Source: Bin87 sp965197635 (GTDB lineage: Bacteria; Chloroflexota; Dehalococcoidia; Lucifugimonadales; UBA3495). Taken from it: a DNA stretch of 64,000 nt. Every line of letters begins with the position of its first letter. Within the stretch, counting starts at the first letter, position 1. This document shows positions 7,494 through 15,745 of this stretch, one piece after another. The stretch lies in NCBI GenBank assembly GCA_965197635.1, contig CBDANN010000005.1, positions 1-64,000 on the forward strand. The letters run 5' to 3'. The notes under the pieces are model-generated. The model saw only the letters and a list, made by a program, of their open reading frames with translations. It searched no databases and was not told the DNA's origin. The position numbers and the translations under genes are program-made.

Positions 7494-9062
7494 GTGTCCA
7501 GCATCGTTCAACACGCCGTCGTACTCAACAGCCAGAACCAGCTGCGAAATGCCGACCGTCTCGCCCGAGAATGGGCGATTGCCCACGCCGGCAACTACCG
7601 GGGCCAGGCGAGCAAAGACCTGGGCGGTTCCTTGCCCTTCCGGGAATGGAGAAACGAAAACCTTACTATCCGTATCGCCAAACTCACCACTGAATCATTC
7701 AAACAAGTGCAACTCTTCTCCATACATTATGACCTTTCGACCAGCTCCGAACCTTATGCCGCCTACGTCATGACGTACACGTCCTCTCAAACAGAGCAGG
7801 CGGGCGGATATTGCATTGCTGTCGCCGCGGTGCCCGATACTGTTTCCAACGTTGAATTGCCCTGGGACGATAAGGCCGGGCCGGTTGGCCTCGAAAAGCT
7901 GATCCAAACCATCAATGCGGACCATTCGCCTCCGTACCAAGCCGGCGATGCTCCTCCGAATGTAACCACCATCGATGACCTGTTCACTATGTACGATACC
8001 GCCCTGGTGTTAACAGAAGAAGGGCAGGCTGCCGGCGAATTCGAGGAACTGGCGGGTATGCACAGTGATTGGGCCGGAGTGGTCAGTATCGGCGCATCGG
8101 AACAGTTGACGCTAAGCCGCCACCTGCCCGATCATCAACTCCCCGCCTGGGTGCGGGCAAAAATCGCCCTTTTTTCTCGCTACGCGGACCAGAATGGCCA
8201 GCGCTTGCGCATGGCCGAATCGGATTTAGAAAAAGCGATGACGTTCGTGGATGCGGAGCGCGACCGCGCAACGAATGGCATCGCCGGCCGAAATGCCATC
8301 GCCGTATTCAAGATATTGGAATCCCTTTCCGCCATGCAGTTGGCTTCAACGTCCACGGACCCGAAAGATGTCGCCGGCGCGTCGGTTGGATCCGCAACGC
8401 GATCCCACGCCGAGTCGGATGAGAACTGCACTACGGATAGCGCCGCGATGCAACAGCGCATCTATGTGCTGGAAGACCAACTCAGCGAGGCGGAAAATAC
8501 CATTGCCGAACTGCGCGAACGCCTTGCACAATACGACAGCTATGAGACCGAAAACCAATTGGACCAGGACGCGAGCGATGAACCAGTAACGACATCCATT
8601 GTTGACAGCAACCGGCAAACCACCGTGCTGGACGCGATCACCGATCCTGAGAGATTCGCTCGCTTGCGCTTTCTGACCAATTGCGAAAAGCCGCTGGCCG
8701 GCTACGGAAAACCCAGACCCAACGGTGTCGAAATCGTCGCCGCGCTTGACGCCATCAACCAACTCGCCCAAGCCTGGCACAACACGCCAAACCGCAACAT
8801 CGGGACTTGGGACAATTACTTCCTGCACCTGCCCGGTTGGAAACACGCCGATGCCGAGTCCGCCTCCACCATGTCGCGTTTTGGGGATAAACGCTCATTC
8901 AGCGATCAGGAACGTGGACGCCAAGTAACGATCACCCGGCACCTGACCTACCAGGGTTCCGGCGGTGGACTGCAAATCTACTTCGACAAAGACAACATCA
9001 CCGACACCTTCATCGTTGGCTACATCGGCGAGCACCTTCCTTACGCCACCAATCGTTCCTGA
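7494..9062 (+). CDS. Unknown 522-aa protein with central coiled coil
   Basis: The GTG at 7494 is chosen because GAGGTGA lies 5 bases upstream and natural-looking sequence begins there (SSIVQHAVVLNSQNQLRN). Residues about 20-270 are a mixed alpha/beta globular region. About 320-350 form a coiled coil (QQRIYVLEDQLSEAENTIAE). The C-terminal 130 residues end LQIYFDKDNITDTFIVGYIGEHLP, a pattern I loosely associate with C-terminal domains of proteins in defence or conflict loci. No catalytic motif is evident. It stands alone as a plus-strand gene among minus-strand neighbours. Function is unknown. Confidence 0.7.
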   Translation: MSSIVQHAVVLNSQNQLRNADRLAREWAIAHAGNYRGQASKDLGGSLPFREWRNENLTIRIAKLTTESFKQVQLFSIHYDLSTSSEPYAAYVMTYTSSQTEQAGGYCIAVAAVPDTVSNVELPWDDKAGPVGLEKLIQTINADHSPPYQAGDAPPNVTTIDDLFTMYDTALVLTEEGQAAGEFEELAGMHSDWAGVVSIGASEQLTLSRHLPDHQLPAWVRAKIALFSRYADQNGQRLRMAESDLEKAMTFVDAERDRATNGIAGRNAIAVFKILESLSAMQLASTSTDPKDVAGASVGSATRSHAESDENCTTDSAAMQQRIYVLEDQLSEAENTIAELRERLAQYDSYETENQLDQDASDEPVTTSIVDSNRQTTVLDAITDPERFARLRFLTNCEKPLAGYGKPRPNGVEIVAALDAINQLAQAWHNTPNRNIGTWDNYFLHLPGWKHADAESASTMSRFGDKRSFSDQERGRQVTITRHLTYQGSGGGLQIYFDKDNITDTFIVGYIGEHLPYATNRS

Positions 9063-9287
9063 CGAGGGGACGCACGGCAACGCCGGGGCTGCCTAGCTAC
9101 GGACGCCCCGACGTTGATGCAACAATGACAGCGCTTTTCGTGCGGTGGTTTCGGTGAGCGTGATGCCTTTTGAACGTCGAAGTGTGGGCGGGAAGCGTCT
9201 TGCAATCCTGCACCGCGCGGGCTTGAGGATAAATTGGCTATCCTGGTTATGCTTGCTCCGGAACAGGATGAGCGAAATTCGCTTCAC

Positions 9288-9413
9288 CTAGTCTTGTTTC
9301 TTTGGCGGTGGCGCCGGCGGCGGCGGCGGCCGCTTAACGTTCAGGGGTTTGTTGGATAGCCCTTTGAGGCCCTTGCCCCGTCGGCTGGGCGCCAAGTTTG
9401 GTGCTCTAACCAT
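9288..9413 (-). CDS. Small basic proline-rich protein (41 aa)
   Basis: A 41-codon frame that starts MVRAPNLAPSRRGKGLKGLS and ends in a proline run (PPPPPAPPPKKQD). An AGGAGA ribosome-binding site lies 6 bases before the ATG, and the frame begins 13 bases after the stop of the 9427-10020 gene in the same direction, so it fits as the last gene of that operon. It is strongly basic. The proline run could stall ribosomes. No family was recognised; position and a good ribosome-binding site are the main support. Confidence 0.45.
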   Translation of the reverse strand: MVRAPNLAPSRRGKGLKGLSNKPLNVKRPPPPPAPPPKKQD

Positions 9414-9426
9414 GCCTGTCTCCTGG

Positions 9427-10020
9427 CTATTCCGAGACCGCCTCGCCTTCCAAAAATTCTATCATCTCCACGTCAATCGCCCGCACCAGCACGGCAATTA
9501 CTCCCGTTGAGGGGGTGGGCTTTTCCCCATCCAGCCATATTGCCTCGCTAATCCTGAAGTAACCGTTAGGTGGGCGGCTGGGCCATTCCTCTACCCAGCC
9601 GTACAAGCGGCGGTCGCCTCGCAAGGGTAACACAACGTAGGAGTCAGGATGCTCCGCGAACGCCGAGTACAGTTCCGAAGGGTACGATGTTTCCCCGGTA
9701 ACCCCGATGCGCCGCAGTGCGCCGTGTATGATGTCGTGGTTAGAAACATACACTGCCAGCAGCGCCACCGCCACCGCGCTCAACACCGCCACCGTCAGCT
9801 CCAATCCTGCCGGCCAGGCGTGTTCCCAACGCAGTCCCGCCAGCGCTTGCGTCAGCCACGCCACCGCCTGGCCCACCGTAGTGAACACCAGCGCCTGCAC
9901 TACCCGGTCAAACTCCCCCGGTTTGGGATGAGACGTCAGCGAGTAGAAAACCGCCGCCCCCACGAAACCCGGCAGCAGGAACGTGAGGACGGCGACGACT
10001 TCGCTGGTGGCCCAACTCAT
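9427..10020 (-). CDS. DUF6338-like membrane protein
   Basis: A 197-aa protein from the ATG at 10018-10020 (MSWATSEVVAVLTFLLPGFV); upstream in-frame sequence is out-of-frame coding of the epimerase. Residues 8-28 and about 75-97 are membrane helices, with a weaker segment (VVQALVFTTVGQAVAWLTQA) between them. The C-terminal half (YVVLPLRGDRRLYGWVEEWPSRPPNGYFRISEAIWL) resembles the soluble domain of DUF6338 proteins, whose function is unknown. The gap to the upstream epimerase gene is 7 bases, so the two are almost certainly cotranscribed. Confidence 0.65.
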   Translation of the reverse strand: MSWATSEVVAVLTFLLPGFVGAAVFYSLTSHPKPGEFDRVVQALVFTTVGQAVAWLTQALAGLRWEHAWPAGLELTVAVLSAVAVALLAVYVSNHDIIHGALRRIGVTGETSYPSELYSAFAEHPDSYVVLPLRGDRRLYGWVEEWPSRPPNGYFRISEAIWLDGEKPTPSTGVIAVLVRAIDVEMIEFLEGEAVSE

Positions 10021-10027
10021 CCGCTCG

Positions 10028-10966
10028 TCATGTCGCCACCGCCGGCAGGCCCTCGTCGGCGCGGATTTCGTTAATGATTTCCAGGACGCGCTGCTGGAAC
10101 GGCGGGTAGGACAGCTCGAACTCGGTGAGCAGGCGGCTGTTGTCCACGAGGAAGTTGCCCGAGTGCTCGCGCCCTCCCTCGTTGTCGAAGGAGATTTGCG
10201 CGTCAGGCAGGTAGCCCTGCACCATCTCGGCCAGGTCGCCCAGGCTGATGGGCGTGCCGCCGGAGTTGTACACCTCTTGCTCACTCCGGTCCACCAGGGA
10301 TACGCGAACGAACGCCTCGGCGATGTCCTCAACGTGGATGGGCAGACGCATCATTTCCTTGTACGGGAAACTCACCGGCTCGCCCCGCGCCGGCAGCGTG
10401 ATGCAACGGACGTGGTCCACCGAGCCGCGTACCTTGTCCGGCCCGGTCACGTTGGCCGGACGGATACCCGTGATATTCATCCCGTAGTTCTCGTTGAACA
10501 TCTTGGCCTGAAACTCGTTGAAAATCTTGTGCGTCGCGTATTGGCTGGAGCCGAAAGTGCCGTCGTCCTCGTTGGCGTCCCGCTCGCCGAAATTGGACTG
10601 CTGGCCGCTTACCGCGACCGAGCTGGCATACACGATGCGGTTGACGCCCAACAGCCGCCCGGCCTCGAAACAGTTGTCCATACCCAGGATGTTGAGGCGC
10701 ATCTGGTGGTGAGGATTGCCCTCACCGCCACCCAGCAGATAGGCCAGGTTGATGATGCGGTCGGGCTGCGACTCCACGATGGCGTGGGCCACCTGCTCGA
10801 ACTCAGTGATATCAACCCGGGAGGTTCGGATCGCGTCGCGGTCAACTCCCGGAATATCAGGGATGGGGTTGATGTCGGAGGCGTACACATCCTCGCCCCG
10901 TTCCACCAACTTGCGAATAACACGTGGTCCGATAAAACCTGCGCCGCCCAAAACCAGAACCGTCAT
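10028..10966 (-). CDS. NAD-dependent epimerase/dehydratase (SDR extended family)
   Basis: The ATG at 10964-10966 is preceded by GGAGGTGC and starts MTVLVLGGAGFIGPRVI, with the NAD-binding GxxGxxG motif at residues 7-13. Length is 312 aa. Downstream are DINPIPDIPG (adenosine-ribose region), ASSVAVSG with the catalytic Ser region and SQYATHKIFNE with the YxxxK catalytic pair. These are features of sugar-nucleotide epimerases, dehydratases and related reductases. The substrate cannot be assigned. It heads an operon with the DUF6338-like gene. Confidence 0.88.
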   Translation of the reverse strand: MTVLVLGGAGFIGPRVIRKLVERGEDVYASDINPIPDIPGVDRDAIRTSRVDITEFEQVAHAIVESQPDRIINLAYLLGGGEGNPHHQMRLNILGMDNCFEAGRLLGVNRIVYASSVAVSGQQSNFGERDANEDDGTFGSSQYATHKIFNEFQAKMFNENYGMNITGIRPANVTGPDKVRGSVDHVRCITLPARGEPVSFPYKEMMRLPIHVEDIAEAFVRVSLVDRSEQEVYNSGGTPISLGDLAEMVQGYLPDAQISFDNEGGREHSGNFLVDNSRLLTEFELSYPPFQQRVLEIINEIRADEGLPAVAT

Positions 10967-10993
10967 AATTGCACCTCCAATGAGCAAGTTTTG

Positions 10994-11054
10994 CATCGAT
11001 GTACCTGATCTACAGGATAAACAAGCGCAATCCTGTTCATCCTGTGTATCGATG
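10994..11054. repeat. REP-like imperfect palindrome
   Basis: CATCGATGTACC...GTGTATCGATG: two arms carrying the ACAGGATAAACA/TCCTGTTCATCCTGT motif face each other. It occupies most of the space between the methyltransferase and epimerase genes. Repeats of this kind are common in bacterial intergenic DNA. Confidence 0.55.
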
Positions 11055-11063
11055 TAACAATAA

Positions 11064-11888
11064 TTACCTGCGGACTGCCACGAAGAACAGCCGCCGGAAC
11101 GGATAGAGCGTTACTCCGTCCGAACGCTTGGGGTATTCTTTGTTGAGCCGACGCCGGTACTCCTCCACGTACACCTCGCGTTCCTCGTCTTCCAGCTCGT
11201 TCAGGATGGGCCGCAGACCGGTCCCGGTAACCCATTCCAGCACCGCGTCGTCACCCATCAAAACGTGCTGGTACTCCGTCGTCCACACGTCCAAGTGGGC
11301 CGCGTTCAGGGCGAGCATATCGTAGTAAAAATCCGGATCCTGTACCCAGCGGTTGCCCACCGCCTGCCTGAGTTCGGCGCTGCCGATGGGTTGTCCGTTC
11401 GCACCGCCGTTTTCCAGCGTCTCCCGCATTATCAGATGTGATCGCATATCCCAACTCAACGGAGCTTGCACCGCCAGGCAGCCGCCCGACGGCAGCATGT
11501 CCCACAGTCGCGGCACCAGCTCATGGTGGTCGGGCACCCACTGGATGACCGCGTTGGAATAGAGGATTGACGGCGTTCGGTCGGGCCGCCAGTCGGCCAG
11601 GTCACCCTCCAGCCAACGGACCCGCGAGGGAGTTGACGCGGCCTGCTTCAGCATATCGGGCGAGTTGTCCATCCCGGCGACGTCGGCATCCGGCCAGCGA
11701 TCAGCCAGCAGACGGGTAACATTGCCGCTCCCGCACCCCACGTCATAGGCGACGTCCGGATGCTCCAGAGGTATCCGTCCCATCAGGTCCAGGGCCGGGC
11801 GGAGCCGGTGGTCGGCGAACTTCAAATACTGCCCGGGGTTCCAGGATTCTCCGGCCAGATCGCGCTGGTGCGGTGTTGCTTGCGTCAT
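11064..11888 (-). CDS. tam: Trans-aconitate 2-methyltransferase-like SAM methyltransferase
   Basis: A 274-aa protein. YDVGCGSGNVTRLLADRWP (SAM-binding motif I), GMDNSPDMLKQA (motif II) and SNAVIQWVPDH (motif IV region) match the Tam family, which methylates trans-aconitate as a detoxification step; length is also typical (about 255-275). The end (EYRRRLNKEYPKRSDGVTLYPFRRLFFVAVR) is characteristic of Tam. It is 97 bases upstream of the epimerase gene, separated by a REP-like palindrome. Confidence 0.85.
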   Translation of the reverse strand: MTQATPHQRDLAGESWNPGQYLKFADHRLRPALDLMGRIPLEHPDVAYDVGCGSGNVTRLLADRWPDADVAGMDNSPDMLKQAASTPSRVRWLEGDLADWRPDRTPSILYSNAVIQWVPDHHELVPRLWDMLPSGGCLAVQAPLSWDMRSHLIMRETLENGGANGQPIGSAELRQAVGNRWVQDPDFYYDMLALNAAHLDVWTTEYQHVLMGDDAVLEWVTGTGLRPILNELEDEEREVYVEEYRRRLNKEYPKRSDGVTLYPFRRLFFVAVRR

Positions 11889-12044
11889 GGCAAATGTATG
11901 CTCTCAACGGTAAAAATGGGTTTCGTTTGGGCGAGTATAGGCACGGCGAAAATCAGCGTCAACCGCGCTGCTGGTAACCATAGCGAGCGGGTGTTGACAA
12001 GTCTGTGCCGCAACCACCAAGGCATTGCCAAAGTAACTCGTTAT

Positions 12045-12106
12045 CCGCTCATGGTGAGCTTGTCGAACCATGACCACCGTCCTTCGACAAACTCAGGACG
12101 AGCGGA
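12045..12106. repeat. Dispersed palindrome of the TTCGACAAACTCAGGAC type
   Basis: CCGCTCATGGTGAGCTTGTCGAA and TTCGACAAACTCAGGACGAGCGG-type arms face each other across a short spacer. One arm is closely related to the 23-bp insert at 49928-49950. The flanking 11889-12176 stretch holds no gene I can support. Confidence 0.65.
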
Positions 12107-12138
12107 CGGCAGCGTTCCGATTTAGGTGGTTTCCGTCC

Positions 12139-12166
12139 GTAGGGGCGAATGGCCATTCGCCCCTAC
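12139..12166. repeat. 28-bp perfect palindrome
   Basis: Two perfect 14-bp arms (GTAGGGGCGAATGG and its complement) without a loop, immediately before the IS982 left end. It shares its core with 3063-3084. Confidence 0.85.
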
Positions 12167-12176
12167 CCGCACTAGC

Positions 12177-13071
12177 AACCGTTGGTGCTAGTTAATATCA
12201 GAGGACGAATTGGGCAATGGAGCGATGGATGCGTCCGTTTTCGTCCGGTTCCAGTCCATCCCACTGCACCAGTATGTTGAAGGCGGCCATCAGGTAACTC
12301 AGATGCGCCTCAAATCCTCGCCAGGTGTTATGACGCATCTCCTTGCTGCCCCACACCGTGGTCATCATGGAGAAGGTGGTTGCCACGATCATCCGCACGT
12401 TCCATTGGCCGCGACGACACCGTTTCACGTTGTCTGGGTCGCCTTTGGCGCGGTGCAAGCCGGTGTCGGTCAGGATGATCATCTGGCCGTCGTAGCAGGC
12501 CAACAGGGGTAAGAACCGCTGGTCATGGACGTTGGCAGTGGCGCAGTCCCAATCCACAATCAGCCCCAATTTGTTGAGCACGACGCAGAGTTTGCCGCCC
12601 ACGATCCAGCGATGATTGGACTTGCCGCGCCGGCCCACCTGATGGAGCTGACGCCCCGCCCTTACCGGATGGCCCAGTGCGATGCCATAGCTGTCGGCCA
12701 CGCCCAGGATGGTGGGCGGAGCCAGGAAACAGCCGGTCCAGCAGGCTTTGGCTTCCAGGCGGCGGAAGCGGCGGGTGCGCTCGGGCAGCTGGGGAAAGAG
12801 GTCTCCATAGTTGTGCCGGAGCCAGTCGTAAAAGGCGCGGCGGCTGACGCCCTTGATGGCGTAGCGCGCTCCGATGGTGATCACTTCGCCCAGGGAGCGG
12901 ACCGCTTGGGGATGATGGGGAAGTTCGGGCAGGGCATCGTCGATCCGGCAATAGAGTTCGGTGATAAAATCGGTGATGTTCACGGGGTTCCTCCGCTGTC
13001 GAGCGTATCAACATACAGCATAAGGAACCCTGTGGCGTTTTCAATATCATCTCAAACTAGCACCAACGGTT
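12177..13071 (-). mobile_element. IS982 family insertion sequence
   Basis: Perfect 17-bp terminal inverted repeats are visible: AACCGTTGGTGCTAGTT at 12177-12193 and its complement at 13055-13071. The 895-bp element carries one transposase gene on the minus strand. No clear target duplication could be seen at the ends. It lies directly beside a helicase C-terminal relic (13072-13583), so it may have helped truncate that gene. Confidence 0.85.
12198..12983 (-). CDS. IS982 family transposase, catalytic Glu apparently lost
   Basis: A 261-aa protein typical of the family: MNITDFITELYCRIDDAL at the start, GVADSYGIAL with the first Asp, LTDTGLHRAKGD with the second Asp, and a C-terminal MAAFNILVQWDG. 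In related transposases the third acid lies in an RxxVETxxSxL motif. Here the equivalent reads RMIVATTFSMM, with Ala at about residue 201, codon GCA instead of GAA (12381-12383). That single-base change should abolish strand transfer. The comparison is from memory of the family. Confidence 0.85.
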   Translation of the reverse strand: MNITDFITELYCRIDDALPELPHHPQAVRSLGEVITIGARYAIKGVSRRAFYDWLRHNYGDLFPQLPERTRRFRRLEAKACWTGCFLAPPTILGVADSYGIALGHPVRAGRQLHQVGRRGKSNHRWIVGGKLCVVLNKLGLIVDWDCATANVHDQRFLPLLACYDGQMIILTDTGLHRAKGDPDNVKRCRRGQWNVRMIVATTFSMMTTVWGSKEMRHNTWRGFEAHLSYLMAAFNILVQWDGLEPDENGRIHRSIAQFVL

Positions 13072-13583
13072 AGAACTCGCGTCGCAACCAGCAAGGCCAA
13101 TGGCCATTCTGTTGGAGACGAAATACCGCCCCGGTGCTGAGAAATCAGACACTGGCAGCGCGGGAAACCACCGATGTGTTGCTGCTGGATTTCTCCGGAT
13201 GCCTTGCCCTCGAGCAACAAGATGACCAAGCCCTAATCACCACGCTAGCTTATGCTCTGCATCGGGCTGCTGCTGAGTTGCTCCAACTCGATGCACGCGA
13301 GTTGGGCGTTGACACTATGCCCGCCGGAGAGGCAGGTCGCGGACTAGGTGTTCTACTGTACGACAACGTACCTGGTGGGGCAGGACATGTGCGCGAGTTG
13401 CTGACAACGTACCTGGTGGGGCAGGAGCTGGAGCTCGGCAGGGGGTGGTTAGAACGAGCCAAAGAGATCATGTTCGTTGACGAAGCCCATGATCAGCGGT
13501 GCCAATCGGCTTGTCTGGACTGCCTACTGTCATTCCAAGCACAGAACGCGATGCTGGAAGGCAATCTGAACCGTCCCCACGCT
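13072..13583 (+). pseudogene. C-terminal relic of a DUF1998 (MrfA/DrmB-type) helicase protein
   Basis: The frame encodes ARETTDVLLLDFSG, then ITTLAYALHRAAAELLQLD, LLYDNVPGGAGHVREL and RCQSACLDCLLSFQAQ. These are the strand, helix, GGAGHV loop and Cys-x3-Cys-x2-Cys zinc cluster of the DUF1998 C-terminal domain found in MrfA/YprA-type DNA-repair helicases and in DrmB of DISARM. Its N-terminal part is missing beyond the IS982 at its left, and its end is cut by the IS701 at 13588. The open frame runs by chance into the IS701 transposase without a stop. Only the last ~150 residues survive. Confidence 0.7.
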
Positions 13584-13658
13584 CTAGTATTACAACGACA
13601 GTTGCTGTGGTGGGATTGTTGGCGAGTTAGCGCAGGCTTGGGGCGGTGGGGCAGAGCG

Positions 13659-15068
13659 ATGGATGCGGCAGACCTTGAGCGGGTTTACGAGGCCTTTCAG
13701 GACTTTCAGGCCTACTTTGCGCCAATCTTTGGGCGCAAGGAGTCGCGGGAGCACAGCCGTCATTACCTGCCGGGCCTGCTGGTGCAGTCCCAGGAGCGGC
13801 GCAACGCCGAAAACCTTGCGGAGACGGTTCCGGCATCGGCCCGAGCGTTGCCGCGGTTTCTGACCGCATCGCCCTGGGATGATGAGGGTGTGATGGGTCG
13901 GCTGCGGGAGTATCTGGGTTCCAGATTGGAGGACCCGCCGGCGGTGTGGGTGTTGGACGGCAACGACTTTCCCAAGCCGGGGGTGAAGTCGGTGGGAGTA
14001 ATCAGACAGTACTGTGGAGCGTTGGGGAAGATCGCCAGCTGCCAGGCTGGGTTGTTTCTGGCCCACGTGGGTCCCAGGGGTCGGGCGCTGGTGGACCAGC
14101 GGCTGTATCTGCCCGTCTGTATCTGCCCGGGCAATGGACATCGGATGTGGAGCGTTGTGCGGCGGCAGGGGTGCCGGAAGCGCGGCGGGAGTACCGGAGC
14201 AAGACGGAGCTGGCGCTGGAGATGCTGGAGCGGGGCCAGGCTCGGGGACATCTCGAGGCGCAGTGGGTGGCTGGGGATTCCGCCTTCGGGATGTCGCCCA
14301 CGCTGCGGGAGGGAATTTCGGCGGCGGGAATGCAGTACGTGCTGGACGTGCGGCCGGATCTGACGGTGTGGCCGTTGGAACCCACCTGGACCAACCCGCC
14401 CGATCAGGGCAACGGGCGTCCCCGCAAACCCAGGTTGCGGCGGGAGGAGCGGCAGACCATGGCCCAGCGCGGCGCGGCGTTGCCGGCAGAGGCGTGGCGG
14501 GAGATAACCATCGCGATGGGCCGCCAGGGGCCGCGCACCTACCGTTACAGCGCCCAGCGGGTGCGGGTAACGCGGCAGCGCAAACCCGGCGAAGTTCTCT
14601 GGGCAATCTACCGCCAGAACCTGGACGGCAGCGAACCCCGCTACTACCGGTCCAACGCTCCCGAGGACACCCCCTTGGAAACCCTGGCCCACGTGGGCGG
14701 CTCCCGGTGGCGCATTGCAACCGAGTTCGAGACGGAGAAGAGCGACGTGGGATTGGATGAGTACGAGACCCGCACCCCGTATCAAGTACGGGGCAGGCTC
14801 TGGGCCGGCTGGCATCATCACATCGCCATGTGCCTGCTGGCGGGCGCCTTCCTGCTGACCCGGCAGCAGGATTGGGGGGAAAAAGATGCCCCGGATCACG
14901 CGGCCCCAGGTGTACCGAGTGGCGCGTGAGCTGCTGCCGCAGGAGCGGTTCGGGCCGCCGGAGTTGCTGCGATGGCTGGCAGACGTCCAACTGCGCAACC
15001 AACGGGCCAGATGCTCCCATGCGAAACGCCGCGCCGCCGGTCGCGCCACCACCAGCATCCCTACCTAA
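13659..15068 (+). pseudogene. IS701 transposase, two frameshifts and one small in-frame insert
   Basis: It starts MDAADLERVYEAFQDF and carries WVLDGNDFPKPGVKSVGV (first Asp region), WVAGDSAFGMSP and WRIATEFETEKSDVGLDEYE, as in IS701/DDE_5 transposases. A 14-bp tandem duplication (TGTATCTGCCCG repeated at about 14106-14133) shifts the frame after RLYLP. A second shift near 14879 lies in GGGGGGAAAAAG, after which the normal tail MPRITRPQVYRVARELLP continues in another frame. At 14775-14800 an in-frame palindrome adds about eight residues (TPYQVRGR). It is inactive unless the shifts are sequencing errors. Confidence 0.85.
14775..14800. repeat. Short palindromic element inserted in-frame in IS701 transposase
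   Basis: CCCCGTATCAAGTACGGGG followed by CAGGCTC. The IS701 copy at 34255-34280 lacks it (YEVRLWVGW there, YETR...LWAGW here). The same palindrome, inverted, lies in the IS1380 transposase at 25512-25538. Confidence 0.75.
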
Positions 15069-15094
15069 ACTGTCGTTGTAATACTAGTACCGTT

Positions 15095-15745
15095 TCAATC
15101 TGATCTTGTCGGATAGATATGTTGGAGCTTACGGCGAGCATCTTTGGTGGTAAACCGCCAGTCTATGGCTAATCTTGCTGCGTTGCGCTCGCGTTCGAGC
15201 GCCGCAACCTCTCGCCGCAGCTCCGCCTCATCGCTGATACGGCGGTTCAGACATCCCCTGCTGAAGACGCTCAACTCGATCTCAGCCATGTTCAGCCAGC
15301 TGCCGTGCGTGGGAGTGTAATGAAACTCGAGGCGTTGGGCGATGCGCCGAGCTTCGGATGGCTCAAATGCTTCGTAGAGCGCGCCGAGCTGGTGGGTGTT
15401 GAGGTTGTCCAGTACCAGCCTGACCACCTCGGCATCAGGATATACCTCGTCCACCAGCCACCGCATCTGGTGCGCGAAGTCTACGGCAGTGCGGCGCTCG
15501 GTCACCTCCACATGTCTCCAGCCACCCCTCGGCTCACAGATCATGAACAGGTTCCGGGTCCCGTTACGCTGGTACTCGGTGTCATAGCGTGCCACCCGTC
15601 CCGGGGCAGCCTCCAGGGGCGGACGCACCGCTCCAGTCAATTGCCGGGAGGTCTCGTCGAAACACACTACCGGACGCTCCGGATGGTACGCCTGTTGGTA
15701 CAGGTCCAGCACGTCCTCCAGCCGCGCCACGAACTCCCCGCTCAC
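15095..15745 (-). CDS. IS630 transposase, DDE catalytic part (orfB)
   Basis: A 216-aa frame with an intact triad: Asp in VVCFDETSRQL, Asp in RLVLDNLNTHQ and Glu in NMAEIELSVFSRGCL. The last motifs are diagnostic for IS630 (HGSWLNMAEIE). It is produced by a -1 frameshift from orfA at the A7 run and lacks a helix-turn-helix of its own. Frames and motifs are intact, so this is one of the best candidates for an active element in the window. Confidence 0.85.
   Translation of the reverse strand: MSGEFVARLEDVLDLYQQAYHPERPVVCFDETSRQLTGAVRPPLEAAPGRVARYDTEYQRNGTRNLFMICEPRGGWRHVEVTERRTAVDFAHQMRWLVDEVYPDAEVVRLVLDNLNTHQLGALYEAFEPSEARRIAQRLEFHYTPTHGSWLNMAEIELSVFSRGCLNRRISDEAELRREVAALERERNAARLAIDWRFTTKDARRKLQHIYPTRSD

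Larger units (their letters stand above)
13588..15083 (+). mobile_element. IS701 family element (copy A), CTAG target duplication
   Basis: The ends TATTACAACGACAGTT and AACTGTCGTTGTAATA are perfect inverted repeats, flanked on both sides by CTAG (13584-13587 and 15084-15087). A 4-bp YTAR target duplication is the known signature of IS701. It interrupts the DUF1998 relic, and an IS630 sits directly at its right end. Confidence 0.9.

Noticed and set aside
13134..14363. Apparent DUF1998-transposase fusion protein
   Set aside because: The IS701 end and CTAG duplication show that an insertion joined two unrelated genes by a chance open frame.
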